From Bacillota bacterium (GTDB taxonomy: Bacteria; Bacillota; Clostridia; Lachnospirales; Lachnospiraceae), in assembly GCA_023428885.1 (NCBI GenBank), contig JAEYWQ010000360.1:1-23065 (forward strand): a stretch of DNA of 23,065 bases. The letters are read 5' to 3'. A model generated the notes under the pieces. It had not been told where the DNA came from and did not search any database. It was given only the letters and a program-made list of their open reading frames with translations. Within the stretch, counting starts at the first letter, position 1, and each line of letters starts with the position of its first letter. Below, one piece after another: positions 8,063 through 15,746 of this stretch. The translations under genes were made by a program, and so were the position numbers.

Positions 8063-8650
8063 ATGAACGAAGCGACTAAGAAAAATAGAAATCTAGGGTT
8101 TACGCTAATTGAATTAATTGTTAGTCTAACGGTTGCTTCCATTGTATTACTTGCGATTGGAACTTTGATGAGTGTTGGAACAAAGTCTTATCAGTCCACT
8201 AGCAATGAGATTGAACTTCAAAAGGAATCTCAGATCGCTATGAATCAGATCCATGATTTGATGATTAAGGCGCAGGATTATGTGTATCAGGATGTTAACG
8301 TAGGAGGTGCTTTTGTACCTACACTTGTGATTACGGCCTCTGAAGAAGGCAAGTTATATTATTACGCGGTTATCTTTGACCAAGCAAGGAATCAATTGCT
8401 CTTTCAGAAAAATTCCAAAGAAGAGGTTGAGCTTATATTCCCATCATTGGAGGCATGGTTAAGGGATCAAGTCACTTTAGAGCTAACCTCGTCAACACCT
8501 TCTCTACTGGCAAAACACATCAAAGCACTAGCAATTGAACCAGCAAGTTTAAGCGTTAATACCCAGGGAAGTGTTCATATTACCCTACTATTATCCCTAG
8601 GGGATAAAGAGTACAGCACATTTTCCACCACGAGTCTTCGCAATAAATAG
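8063..8650 (+). CDS. Minor prepilin, PilW/GspJ-like
   Basis: Prepilin of 195 aa. The leader ends at Gly12 (R-N-L-G), then F-T-L-I-E with Glu17 at mature position 5 and a hydrophobic helix to about residue 36. The following amphipathic helix (S-Y-Q-S-T-S-N-E-I-E-L-Q-K-E-S-Q) and beta-rich end fit PilW/GspJ/ComGF-type minor pilins. AAAGAGG (8051-8057) precedes the ATG. An 82-bp gap separates it from the GspH-like gene. With the three other minor prepilins it completes a FimT-PilV-PilW-PilX set, which in better-studied systems primes pilus assembly. I cannot separate PilW from ComGF or GspJ by eye. Confidence 0.82.
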   Translation: MNEATKKNRNLGFTLIELIVSLTVASIVLLAIGTLMSVGTKSYQSTSNEIELQKESQIAMNQIHDLMIKAQDYVYQDVNVGGAFVPTLVITASEEGKLYYYAVIFDQARNQLLFQKNSKEEVELIFPSLEAWLRDQVTLELTSSTPSLLAKHIKALAIEPASLSVNTQGSVHITLLLSLGDKEYSTFSTTSLRNK

Positions 8651-8722
8651 GAATAAGCTACATGGAGCCAATTGCCCTATAAAATCAACAAGTACATGGG
8701 AATAGCAATTGAATCAAAACAG

Positions 8723-8729
8723 AAAGGAG
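8723..8729 (+). promoter_or_regulatory. Ribosome binding site deciding the start of the 1376-aa protein
   Basis: AAAGGAG lies 8 bp before ATG 8738. The longer in-frame start at 8672 has no SD and would put 22 residues ahead of the membrane-targeting helix, so the start at 8738 is preferred. Confidence 0.8.
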
Positions 8730-8737
8730 TGAGATGT

Positions 8738-11700
8738 ATGAAATCGAAGAAAATGATCATCATGCTGATTGCAATCATCATACTGGGTTTTAGTTCTGTG
8801 GGCGGAATGATACTACAGAAGATACATAACTCCTCCGCTGCGATGGTAGAAGGAGACAAGGTAAAAAATGTTCCTGATAAAAATAGCGCATATCCACTAG
8901 GTACAGCCTTGAATCCATTTCTTATATTAGAGATTGTACCTTTTGAAGGGTTTGCCGAAATTGGTTACAATATCGCTGGACAGGAGCCGGTAGATATTGA
9001 AGTATTATCCTGGTCAGAAAAGGGAGGAAATATCGCATCTACGAATGCGTTGGAAGCAAGGCATTCTAACATACAAACCTTTTCTCCTAACAAGGCTATG
9101 TTAGATGCTAATAATTATAGAACAAGGATTGTACCACAGGATGGTTGCTATAAAAGAGTTGAAGCAAACCAAGGAAATTATATTCAAACAAGCTTATATA
9201 GAGATGCAAGCGGCAAGGTGACAGGAGCAAATTTTCAGGAAGTAGCTGATAACACAGGTGACTTTGTGTTAGAGTGGCTGGAATATAACCCAAGCCGGTC
9301 TAAAAACGACCAGAATAAGGATAAGATATATACCACAAAAAATTCAATCTTATATGAGGGAGACCATTATGAGTATAAACACAAGAATACATTCTTAAAA
9401 GAGTGTTTACAGTTGACTGATAATGAAATTCCTAGCTATCAGATCAGGGTAGTGACTGTTACCTCACAACAGTTAAATAATAATCTTGATTTAATCGATA
9501 AAGCAGACCTCATTTATCTAACAGATAAGAGTCATATGGGTACAACCTACATCGATATATGGAAAGATCCACGCTTTCGTAGAGATGATATGTTTCAGTA
9601 TAACGAAGTAGGTATCACTGATTATAATAATTGTCGTTTTATCAATGGACGAGATCTATGCTGGGAAGCAGTTGTAAAGATTCTTCAAAAGAAATCAGGT
9701 TGGGACTTAGCAGAGGGTGTGAATCCATGTCCAGTAATCTATGATGTTAATAGTTTAACATCAAGTATTCCTATGACAAAAGTAATCATTGAGAAGAAAA
9801 CAAAAACATCTACCTACTCCTATCGTAAGGAGTGTGATGCTAGTGAAAATAATGTGTATAAGCTAGGCTTGTTTATGCGCTATGATAATACAGCAAAATT
9901 GTATGATTTGTATTTTAGAAAGAACATGATAGTTACAGGATATAAAGTATCGGACGGTATGACTACCGGCTTGTTCTGTAATCCAGATGGTTCTCCGATC
10001 AGTACCTATTGGTGTCCTTTTATATTAATACCGTATCATCTGGTTGAATATAACGGGAATTCTAATATTATGAATAGCAATGTAGAAAAATTGGGCTACT
10101 ACGTATCAGAAGGATATACAGATCTCTATAATACCATGGCTAAGGATGGAATGTATATTTACAATGCGAATACCAGCATAGTCATGCAATTTAATAGCTC
10201 AGTTGTTCCTTATACTTCGCAAACAAAAGAGGTTTTTGAATATTATAATCTTGGGTCAGCTAATATGATAACGCCTGCGCAAATAATCCGTTACCTATTA
10301 GACCGTGTAAATGATGGTGCCAATATCCCGAGCATATCCATCTTAGAGATTCAGCCCTTTGAGGATTATAAGCAAAACTGGGAAACTTATATCAAAGGCT
10401 TATTACCAAGCTTTCGAGGAAGCTTGAAGATATCAAGCATGACTTCTAAAGAATTCATCTGTCGTATTGAGGAATTAGTGGGAAGCTATGATATGGTCTA
10501 TCTTGGCATGAACAAAGAAAGAGCCCTAGATTACCAAAAGGTTGATTTGGCTTTCGATAGCTTAGCTTTTTCTCATGTCGGGAAACGAATGCTAGTGAAA
10601 GATGACTGGAATATGGCTGGCTGGATTTTAAAGAAAGCTGGTAATTTCTATACACGCTATTCTGGTAATGATATAACTAAACTAAAGATGCAGGAGCTAA
10701 TCAATTACATAGAAGTAGGATATCCGATTATGCTTGCAACGAACATGCTAAAGGATAATCAGATAGCATCAGAGATTGATATCTCTTCTAATTTGTTTAA
10801 GTTTATTAACACAGCAAAGTCAGCAGATTATAAAGAAAGGTTGCTTTGTGAGAATACAGTGACTGGTGCTACGCTAAGTCAGCTACTAAAAAAATCAAGC
10901 TGCGATGTGGAATTTATTGAGTTACCAACAGAATACCAAGATGCAATAACACATAAAAAAGCAGATGGATCAATCATACCAGCGAGCGAGATCTATATTA
11001 ATGGCGCATCCGATGATAAGAAGGTACTTTCCTATCGATTTAAAATAGTGGAGGATGGAAGCGATAGTATCTATTCTGCTGCACTTTATCTAGACCAGAA
11101 TGCGGATGGCTTGTTTGATCAAGCAAGAGAGAAATTGGATGATATTAGTATCAAAGACCTTGCAACGAATACTATCGTCGATGAGGATCAACTAAAAGCA
11201 GGGTGTGAATATGTGCTTGAACGTGGTGTTGAGAAATATTCTGGAGTGATTACCTGGCAGATTAGTATTGAGAGATCAAGTAAAAAAGATGGTGTGTATG
11301 TAGCAACTGGCCTGAAATATATAAAAACAGGTATCTCAGCAATTCAGAATAAGGGGGAGAAAGAGATTATTAGGGTATTGCAGATCGCTAGTGATTATTC
11401 GCCAAGTATCTTTCTTCCAACTACAAAGAATATAGAAGATAGTGGCGCAGTTAGTTTGACGAATTCTGCAGCCATTCAAGATGCCTTTAAAGACCATGTT
11501 TTTAATAGAGATGGTACTAAGGTTTCGGACAAGCAAGCTAAGACTACTGGATTATTTTATTATTACCTAAGAAATATTCAGGACTATGAAATTATTATTG
11601 AACGCTGTTTTGTATCTGAATATAATGTGAAAATGAATGCTTTAACAGCAGAAATAAACTTAAATGACTATCAGATGATAATTCTAGGATTTGCAGATAT

Positions 11701-12868
11701 GTATTCTGATATTACATCGGATTATGGAAGGGATGCCATTGAGACTTTCATCAATCAAGGAAAGACGGTTCTTTTTACGCATGATACTACCATGTATGGT
11801 TCTGATTACAAGCTTTCAATACAGTTTCGAGATCAATTTGGCATGGATCGTTTCGGGACAAGCTTAATGAAGGAATCATTAGCAACATTAGAGGAACTTC
11901 AAAGCTCTAAGTATGATTTGGCATATTATCCAAACGCTGCAAACAACGCTATTCAAATTGATATAGGGGAAAGTTATGGATTTACAAACCAGCATATGAA
12001 TCGTTTTCGAGTTGCTGCTGATAGTAATTACTTTAATAAAGCATTAAGCACCAAGAAAGTTACCAATATCAACAAAGGGCAAATTACCGATTATCCATAT
12101 GATATACCTGATGAGCTTGATGTATTATTAACTCATGCTCAGTATTTTCAATTGAATATGGAAGACCCAGAAGTTGTCGTCTGGTATAGTTTGGCTAATA
12201 ATGCTACTCAAGCAGCTTATGACAAGAATGACGGTCGCAATGGGTATTATATCTATAATAAAGGAAATATCACATACTCTGGAGCAGGACATATCTTAGG
12301 TGATCTGGAAACTGTAATGCCAGATAATGAAGTGAAGTTGTTTGTAAATACCATCATTGCAGCCTATAGAGCGACTCCGTCTGCGGTTAAAGTTGTTGTT
12401 ACCAATGAAGATAAAAGCTCCAACGAAGCGATTAATACGGATTATTTACTCGTAGATTATGACGCTGAGAATAAGGAGATGGCCTTTGGATCTGATATCA
12501 TGATTGAGGAACAGACCAAGCGAATAAAGTATAAATTGAATGATCAATCACTGTTTAAGGATAGTAAATTTTATATCGAGTATTTTGTAAAGATATATCA
12601 CGCTGAAGAAGATAAAACGGACTTCCTACCCTTAGTTGATGTTATAACCTATGGCAATAGTGGTGAAATTGGAAGGGATCAAATTAAGGCGAATACAGAC
12701 TTCTCTTATTATTTTGATGTTAATTTAGAGAAGTTAAAAGATGCTACAAGCATGGACTTAGTATTGAAGCTTACACTTACTTATGAAAAGGAGGATGGTA
12801 CAGAAATGCATTTAGAATCGGAGCGTAATGTCCAATTACTCCGGCGGGAATTATTTAATCTGGATTAG
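8738..12868 (+). CDS. Large exported protein with three repeats, pilus-operon associated (DUF5057-like)
   Basis: Protein of 1376 aa. A Lys-rich N-terminus and hydrophobic helix (about 6-26) followed by S-S-A-A (32-35) indicate export by signal peptide or anchor. The motif I-L-E-I-V-P-F-E (63-70) recurs as I-L-E-I-Q-P-F-E (535-542) and, degenerate, as V-L-Q-I-A-S (880-885). Each copy is followed at a distance by beta-strand/loop patterns such as D-L-I-Y-L-T-D, Y-D-M-V-Y-L-G-M and Y-Q-M-I-I-L-G-F-A-D, the last leading to G-K-T-V-L-F-T-H-D. This resembles degenerate Rossmann/class I amidotransferase-like folds. I believe it belongs to DUF5057, from memory only. It ends the T4P operon directly after the minor pilins, where PilY1 lies in Gram-negative operons. 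A tip-adhesin or fibre-binding role is inference; no catalytic residues were identified. Confidence 0.8.
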   Translation: MKSKKMIIMLIAIIILGFSSVGGMILQKIHNSSAAMVEGDKVKNVPDKNSAYPLGTALNPFLILEIVPFEGFAEIGYNIAGQEPVDIEVLSWSEKGGNIASTNALEARHSNIQTFSPNKAMLDANNYRTRIVPQDGCYKRVEANQGNYIQTSLYRDASGKVTGANFQEVADNTGDFVLEWLEYNPSRSKNDQNKDKIYTTKNSILYEGDHYEYKHKNTFLKECLQLTDNEIPSYQIRVVTVTSQQLNNNLDLIDKADLIYLTDKSHMGTTYIDIWKDPRFRRDDMFQYNEVGITDYNNCRFINGRDLCWEAVVKILQKKSGWDLAEGVNPCPVIYDVNSLTSSIPMTKVIIEKKTKTSTYSYRKECDASENNVYKLGLFMRYDNTAKLYDLYFRKNMIVTGYKVSDGMTTGLFCNPDGSPISTYWCPFILIPYHLVEYNGNSNIMNSNVEKLGYYVSEGYTDLYNTMAKDGMYIYNANTSIVMQFNSSVVPYTSQTKEVFEYYNLGSANMITPAQIIRYLLDRVNDGANIPSISILEIQPFEDYKQNWETYIKGLLPSFRGSLKISSMTSKEFICRIEELVGSYDMVYLGMNKERALDYQKVDLAFDSLAFSHVGKRMLVKDDWNMAGWILKKAGNFYTRYSGNDITKLKMQELINYIEVGYPIMLATNMLKDNQIASEIDISSNLFKFINTAKSADYKERLLCENTVTGATLSQLLKKSSCDVEFIELPTEYQDAITHKKADGSIIPASEIYINGASDDKKVLSYRFKIVEDGSDSIYSAALYLDQNADGLFDQAREKLDDISIKDLATNTIVDEDQLKAGCEYVLERGVEKYSGVITWQISIERSSKKDGVYVATGLKYIKTGISAIQNKGEKEIIRVLQIASDYSPSIFLPTTKNIEDSGAVSLTNSAAIQDAFKDHVFNRDGTKVSDKQAKTTGLFYYYLRNIQDYEIIIERCFVSEYNVKMNALTAEINLNDYQMIILGFADMYSDITSDYGRDAIETFINQGKTVLFTHDTTMYGSDYKLSIQFRDQFGMDRFGTSLMKESLATLEELQSSKYDLAYYPNAANNAIQIDIGESYGFTNQHMNRFRVAADSNYFNKALSTKKVTNINKGQITDYPYDIPDELDVLLTHAQYFQLNMEDPEVVVWYSLANNATQAAYDKNDGRNGYYIYNKGNITYSGAGHILGDLETVMPDNEVKLFVNTIIAAYRATPSAVKVVVTNEDKSSNEAINTDYLLVDYDAENKEMAFGSDIMIEEQTKRIKYKLNDQSLFKDSKFYIEYFVKIYHAEEDKTDFLPLVDVITYGNSGEIGRDQIKANTDFSYYFDVNLEKLKDATSMDLVLKLTLTYEKEDGTEMHLESERNVQLLRRELFNLD

Positions 12869-12912
12869 CTACAGGATGATGCTAAGAATGATTAGGGATG
12901 ATATAAAAAGAG

Positions 12913-12974
12913 CAGACTGGAAGGATAGGAAGCGAAAGGATAATAAAACTTATAGCTTTCCTATTACCAGTCTG
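12913..12974 (-). terminator. Terminator between convergent genes, strongest on the minus strand
   Basis: CAGACTGG (12913-12920) pairs perfectly with CCAGTCTG (12967-12974). Inside it ATAGGAAGC (12925-12933) pairs with GCTTTCCTAT (12955-12964) with one bulged base. Read on the minus strand, the hairpin is followed at once by CTCTTTTTATAT, a good U-tract, so it should end the amidase transcript. On the plus strand only TTTACGATTTATT follows, so it may act weakly for the pilus operon as well. Confidence 0.75.
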
Positions 12975-12995
12975 TTTACGATTTATTCTCAAGTT

Positions 12996-13568
12996 TTACG
13001 GTGCTGTAAACCCAAAGTAATTCAATATCCCTAGATAAATTCCATATGCAAAGGCCCATTGATTGTTTTGTAGTAATTGGTTGTCTTCGTAATTCGTAAT
13101 GTAAGCAAGCTCAACTAAGATGGCTGGCATCTCAGTTTTTCTAAGTACATATAAGGATGTATTGGTTCTAACCCCATTATATCTTGTTCCCACGGTTTCA
13201 ACGATAGAATTGAGAACAGATTCTGCTAGGTTGGCTGCCTCGGTATAGAGGGCATAGACATAGACTTCGGAGCCATTATAGCTAGGATTTGTGCTAGCAT
13301 TGCAATGAATACTAATAAAGTAATCTGCTGGCCATTCATTGGCAGCATTCACCCGCTCGATGAGACTGGTTGAATTAGAGCTTCCAAGAACTTCAGTTAT
13401 AGTTTGTCTAGAAGTTCTGGCTTCAAACCTTCCATCATCATTTAGAAGGTTACGCAGATAAGCACCAACATAGAAGTTAACGTCTTGCTCATAGATTCCA
13501 AAGCCTACAGCCCCACTGTTGATTCCACCAGGGTTATGTCCTTGGTCAATGAATATTTTAATTGCCAT
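12996..13568 (-). CDS. N-acetylmuramoyl-L-alanine amidase (Amidase_3 type)
   Basis: Zinc amidase of 190 aa that cleaves the bond between N-acetylmuramic acid and the L-alanine of the stem peptide. The zinc ligands and catalytic residues of the family are present: H11 in D-Q-G-H-N, E27 in I-Y-E-Q-D-V-N, H88 in S-I-H-C-N-A, and the catalytic E153 in I-L-V-E-L-A-Y-I-T-N. The protein is only the catalytic domain, with no signal peptide, no wall-binding repeats and no transmembrane segment. It would therefore reach the wall only through lysis, a mother-cell role or a non-classical route. The ATG has a weak GGTGA upstream. It points toward the pilus operon, with a terminator between them. Sporulation/cortex lysis or a domesticated phage endolysin are the main possibilities; the enzyme class is firm. 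Confidence 0.92.
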   Translation of the reverse strand: MAIKIFIDQGHNPGGINSGAVGFGIYEQDVNFYVGAYLRNLLNDDGRFEARTSRQTITEVLGSSNSTSLIERVNAANEWPADYFISIHCNASTNPSYNGSEVYVYALYTEAANLAESVLNSIVETVGTRYNGVRTNTSLYVLRKTEMPAILVELAYITNYEDNQLLQNNQWAFAYGIYLGILNYFGFTAP

Positions 13569-13760
13569 TTTAATTCACCATAGATGTTTTAGTATATTCT
13601 ATGCAAATGATTAGGTAAGATGAAAAAAAGATGACGAAGTTTTGCTGCTGTTGTTTCAACCGGAAGAAACACGCTATACGAGTTTCTCTGATTCGCGACA
13701 GTCGGACAGAAGAATAAACATAGTTCTTTGTAATTATTCTATCCTCGTTGTTTCGCACAA

Positions 13761-13788
13761 ATGAGGAGGTCTTTGTAGACCTCCTCAT
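13761..13788 (-). terminator. Perfect 12-bp hairpin after the paralog pair
   Basis: ATGAGGAGGTCT (13761-13772) and AGACCTCCTCAT (13777-13788) form a perfect 12-bp stem with a TTGT loop. It sits 26 bp beyond the stop of the minus-strand gene ending at 13814. The U-tract is poor on both strands (TTGTGC on minus, CTTTAT on plus), so termination or 3'-end protection is likely but not textbook. The rest of 13569-13813 holds no credible gene. Confidence 0.65.
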
Positions 13789-13812
13789 CTTTATCGCTTG
13801 ATAGAGATATAT

Positions 13813-13831
13813 ATTAAACAGCATTATGACA
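13813..13831. repeat. Direct repeat at the 3' end of the paralog pair, copy 1
   Basis: ATTAAACAGCATTATGACA occurs here and again exactly at 14281-14299. It covers the stop codon and the last codons (H-N-A-V) of both paralogs and marks their origin by tandem duplication. Confidence 0.85.
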
Positions 13832-14248
13832 GAATGCTGCAATTCTACTTAAAGGTATATCAACAACAGAACCTACACCACGGAATCTGTCATTTCCTCG
13901 ATCACGACCACATCCACCACGATTTTCAGAACCGCCAAAAGCATTAAAATCACCATTTACATCCGGGATAAATCCAGAAAAATTAGGGCAGATATGCTCG
14001 CTTAATGGATTCGCTGGAGGGCTTCCGATATGAGTTGATATTCTACAAAAATCACAATTTACGGATAGCAGTATACCAGTAAATCCACATCCAGATGCAC
14101 CACCACTTGTTGTGAAGATGGTAACTGTTTCACCAACAAAGTTACAGATGTGTCTTACAAAGTTTTGATTACCAAAGCTATTGAAATCTCCAAAGTTTTC
14201 AAAGTTTCTAAAGTTGTTACGACAACCAAAATTTAAGCCATGTGACAT
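13814..14248 (-). CDS. Small Sm-like-core protein with Phe/Asn/Gly-rich segments (paralog A)
   Basis: Protein of 144 aa, function not recognised. The start is ATG 14248: an in-frame GTG at 14266 lies upstream of the SD AAAGGAGA (14255-14262), so it would encode the SD itself and is rejected. Layout: an N-terminal low-complexity run rich in Asn, Phe and Gly (about 4-30); a core shared with its neighbour, with F-V-G-E-T-V-T-I-F-T-T-S-G-G and G-C-G-F-T-G-I-L-L-S-V; a Gly/Asn/Asp/Arg-rich insert before the end; and a shared C-terminus, D-I-P...I-A-A-F-C-H-N-A-V. The alternating strand pattern and G-F-T-G-x-L turn resemble a small Sm-like beta barrel (inference). Several Cys suggest cross-linking. 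A spore-surface or other assembled-structure protein is possible but unproven. Confidence 0.7.
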   Translation of the reverse strand: MSHGLNFGCRNNFRNFENFGDFNSFGNQNFVRHICNFVGETVTIFTTSGGASGCGFTGILLSVNCDFCRISTHIGSPPANPLSEHICPNFSGFIPDVNGDFNAFGGSENRGGCGRDRGNDRFRGVGSVVDIPLSRIAAFCHNAV

Positions 14249-14254
14249 GATATC

Positions 14255-14262
14255 TCTCCTTT
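14255..14262 (-). promoter_or_regulatory. Ribosome binding site deciding the start of paralog A
   Basis: AAAGGAGA on the minus strand lies 6 bp before ATG 14248. It falls inside the reading frame that would begin at GTG 14266, which argues against that longer start. Confidence 0.85.
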
Positions 14263-14280
14263 CCACATAAGTCTAGGTTG

Positions 14281-14299
14281 ATTAAACAGCATTATGACA
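14281..14299. repeat. Direct repeat at the 3' end of the paralog pair, copy 2
   Basis: Exact second copy of the 19-bp repeat at 13813-13831, covering the stop and last codons of the upstream paralog. Confidence 0.85.
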
Positions 14300-14593
14300 A
14301 AAAGCAGCAATTTTATCGATAGGAATGTCACATACAGAACCTACGGTATTGTGTTGTGGTCTATCATCTCTGGTACATGGGCAAATGTGCTGGCTTAATG
14401 GGTTAGCAGGCGCAGTTCCTTGATCAGTTGTTAATCTAACAAAACAGTTATTAACTGACATAAGAATTCCTGTAAAGCCACATCCAGATGCACCACCGCT
14501 GGTTGTAAAGATTGTAACTGTCTGACCTACAAAATGGCACAGGTGTTGAACGAAGTCTTGATTTTCAAAAATACCAAATGAATTATTACTCAT
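14282..14593 (-). CDS. Small Sm-like-core protein (paralog B)
   Basis: Protein of 103 aa, function not recognised. It is the compact version of the downstream gene, with the same core (F-V-G-Q-T-V-T-I-F-T-T-S-G-G-A-S-G-C-G-F-T-G-I-L), the same P-A-N-P-L-S-x-H-I-C-P segment and the same C-terminal I-A-A-F-C-H-N-A-V. It lacks the long N-terminal Phe/Asn/Gly run and the Gly/Arg insert. SD AAAGGAGA (14600-14607, minus) precedes ATG 14593. It is the first gene of a two-gene unit; the second start is 33 bp beyond its stop. Five Cys and several His are present. It may form mixed assemblies with paralog A; the two differ mainly in low-complexity content. No signal peptide or membrane segment is visible. 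Confidence 0.72.
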   Translation of the reverse strand: MSNNSFGIFENQDFVQHLCHFVGQTVTIFTTSGGASGCGFTGILMSVNNCFVRLTTDQGTAPANPLSQHICPCTRDDRPQHNTVGSVCDIPIDKIAAFCHNAV

Positions 14594-14880
14594 ATTAAGT
14601 CTCCTTTAAAAGATGAAGTTAAACATATTATTGGAAAGAACGTAGTGATCGCATCTTACGAAATGTGACCTCCTATAGCAATTCTTTAATACATAATATG
14701 TAAATATACAAAAAATGACACAAATTTATAAGTTATAAATACATTTTTTTACAAAATATAATGGCACAGTTATACATTTATTTATGTTTTTCTCATTTCA
14801 ACATATGACAAGTTTGATTTACTCGTAATCTCTAAAATTTATCTACATGTGATATATTCTATCTCAAAGGTGAAATTTGA
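14594..14880. other. AT-rich divergent intergenic region
   Basis: This stretch separates the minus-strand paralog pair from the plus-strand zinc-ribbon unit. It contains a palindrome TACATA-A-TATGTA (14690-14702). It also has an isolated strong minus-strand SD (GGAGGT, 14668-14673) upstream of a possible 8-codon leader (ATG 14654 to TAA 14628, M-R-S-L-R-S-F-Q). I could not assign a convincing minus-strand promoter. No longer gene is visible. Confidence 0.5.
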
Positions 14881-14909
14881 TTTACATCAGGTAATAAAAC
14901 TTGTATAAT
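14881..14909 (+). promoter_or_regulatory. Sigma-A-type promoter
   Basis: TTTACA (14881-14886, one mismatch to TTGACA), a 17-bp spacer, and a perfect TATAAT (14904-14909). The SD AAGGGGGT and ATG of the zinc-ribbon membrane gene follow 14 and 29 bp after the -10 box. Confidence 0.8.
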
Positions 14910-14937
14910 ATTACCATTAGATAAGGGGGTAACAGCT

Positions 14938-15261
14938 ATGAGTACAAAGCTAAGAATCATAGGAGGCGGAATTGTTTTCATTGGGATACTAGCAGGTGTG
15001 GTTAGCAGGTCTCTCTTGGGATTTGTCATTTATCTAGTTGCTTCGATTACTTCGGCTGCCATTTACTTTGCGCTCGGGGAGATTCTTGACAATCAGGATG
15101 TTATCAATTCAAGAATAGGGCAATTAGAACATAATTCGAATCGAGGGTTGGATTCAGAAGCTACTCGGAAATCTGGAATGAAGAAATGTTTATCTTGTGG
15201 AAAAGAGACTGAAGATATGAGAAATTCATGTCCTTATTGTGGGGGTAGAGAGTTCTTATAG
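14938..15261 (+). CDS. Small membrane protein with C-terminal zinc ribbon
   Basis: Protein of 107 aa. Two adjacent hydrophobic segments (about 7-23 and 27-48) form a hairpin in the membrane. A polar linker (50-80) follows, then a zinc-ribbon motif with C84-x2-C87 and C98-x2-C101 (K-K-C-L-S-C-G-K ... S-C-P-Y-C-G-G). Such ribbons bind structural zinc and usually mediate protein contacts; no catalytic motif is visible. SD AAGGGGGT (14923-14930) and the promoter just upstream make it the first gene of a short unit, with the CmpB-like membrane gene 38 bp downstream. The specific function is unknown. Confidence 0.75.
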   Translation: MSTKLRIIGGGIVFIGILAGVVSRSLLGFVIYLVASITSAAIYFALGEILDNQDVINSRIGQLEHNSNRGLDSEATRKSGMKKCLSCGKETEDMRNSCPYCGGREFL

Positions 15262-15299
15262 AAAGAAATAAGTTTACATAAGAGGGGAAAGCAGCTTAC

Positions 15300-15716
15300 A
15301 TGAAGAGAATTATGTATTTCATTTTATTCATTGTGATGGGTATCATATATTATACGATCGAAGTGATGTGGGATGGTTCATCCCATTGGAGTATGTTTAT
15401 ACTTGGCGGGGTGTGTGGAGTATTGATTGGTTTGATTAATGAGAAAAAATACACCTGGGATATGCCAGTGTGGAAGCAAGTGCTACTAGGTGAAGCTATT
15501 GTTCTACCTTTGGAATTCATCGTTGGCTGTATTGTCAATCTGTGGTTAGGCTTAGATGTGTGGGACTATTCCCATGTTCCCTTCAATATCTTAGGTCAGA
15601 TCAGTTTATTATTTGCAATCTATTTCGTTCCAGTGATCTTTGCAGCGATTTTATTAGATGATTATCTTAGATATTGGTTGTTTGGTGAGGAAACACCAAA
15701 ATATCGATGGTTGTAA
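15300..15716 (+). CDS. CmpB-family membrane protein (putative ABC transporter permease family)
   Basis: Polytopic membrane protein of 138 aa with about four hydrophobic helices (roughly 4-20, 31-47, 61-82, 98-118). Characteristic features I associate with Pfam ABC_trans_CmpB (PF06541, named from memory) are the first-helix Y-Y-T-I-E-V, S-H-W-S-M-F-I-L-G-G (28-37), E72 in L-E-F-I-V-G, W-D-Y-S (88-91), the P-F-N-I-L-G-Q loop (94-100) and L-D-D-Y-L-R (119-124). Despite the family name, no ATPase or other ABC subunit is encoded nearby, and transport by this family is not well shown. SD AGAGGGGAAA lies at 15281-15290. It shares a transcription unit with the zinc-ribbon gene and is followed by a strong terminator. 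Confidence 0.8.
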   Translation: MKRIMYFILFIVMGIIYYTIEVMWDGSSHWSMFILGGVCGVLIGLINEKKYTWDMPVWKQVLLGEAIVLPLEFIVGCIVNLWLGLDVWDYSHVPFNILGQISLLFAIYFVPVIFAAILLDDYLRYWLFGEETPKYRWL

Positions 15717-15746
15717 TACAAAATAAAATAAATATAGGTAAGGTAA

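Noticed and set aside
8664..8710. AATTGC/GCAATT inverted repeat before the large exported protein
   Set aside because: Only six paired bases with a mismatched interior; not distinguishable from chance in AT-rich DNA.
8672..8737. Longer start for the 1376-aa exported protein
   Set aside because: No SD at 8672, and the extension would put 22 residues before the export helix; SD AAAGGAG points to 8738.
12828..13034. Plus-strand frame of 68 codons across the convergent junction
   Set aside because: It overlaps the end of the large exported protein, crosses the terminator hairpin and enters the amidase; no SD.
13570..13842. Open frame on the minus strand covering the terminator after paralog A
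   Set aside because: Composition is non-protein-like (Arg/Ile/Ser-rich, no recognisable motif), it overlaps the end of paralog A and runs through a perfect hairpin.
14249..14266. GTG start at 14266 giving a six-residue longer paralog A
   Set aside because: The extension is encoded by the SD sequence itself; ATG 14248 has ideal spacing.
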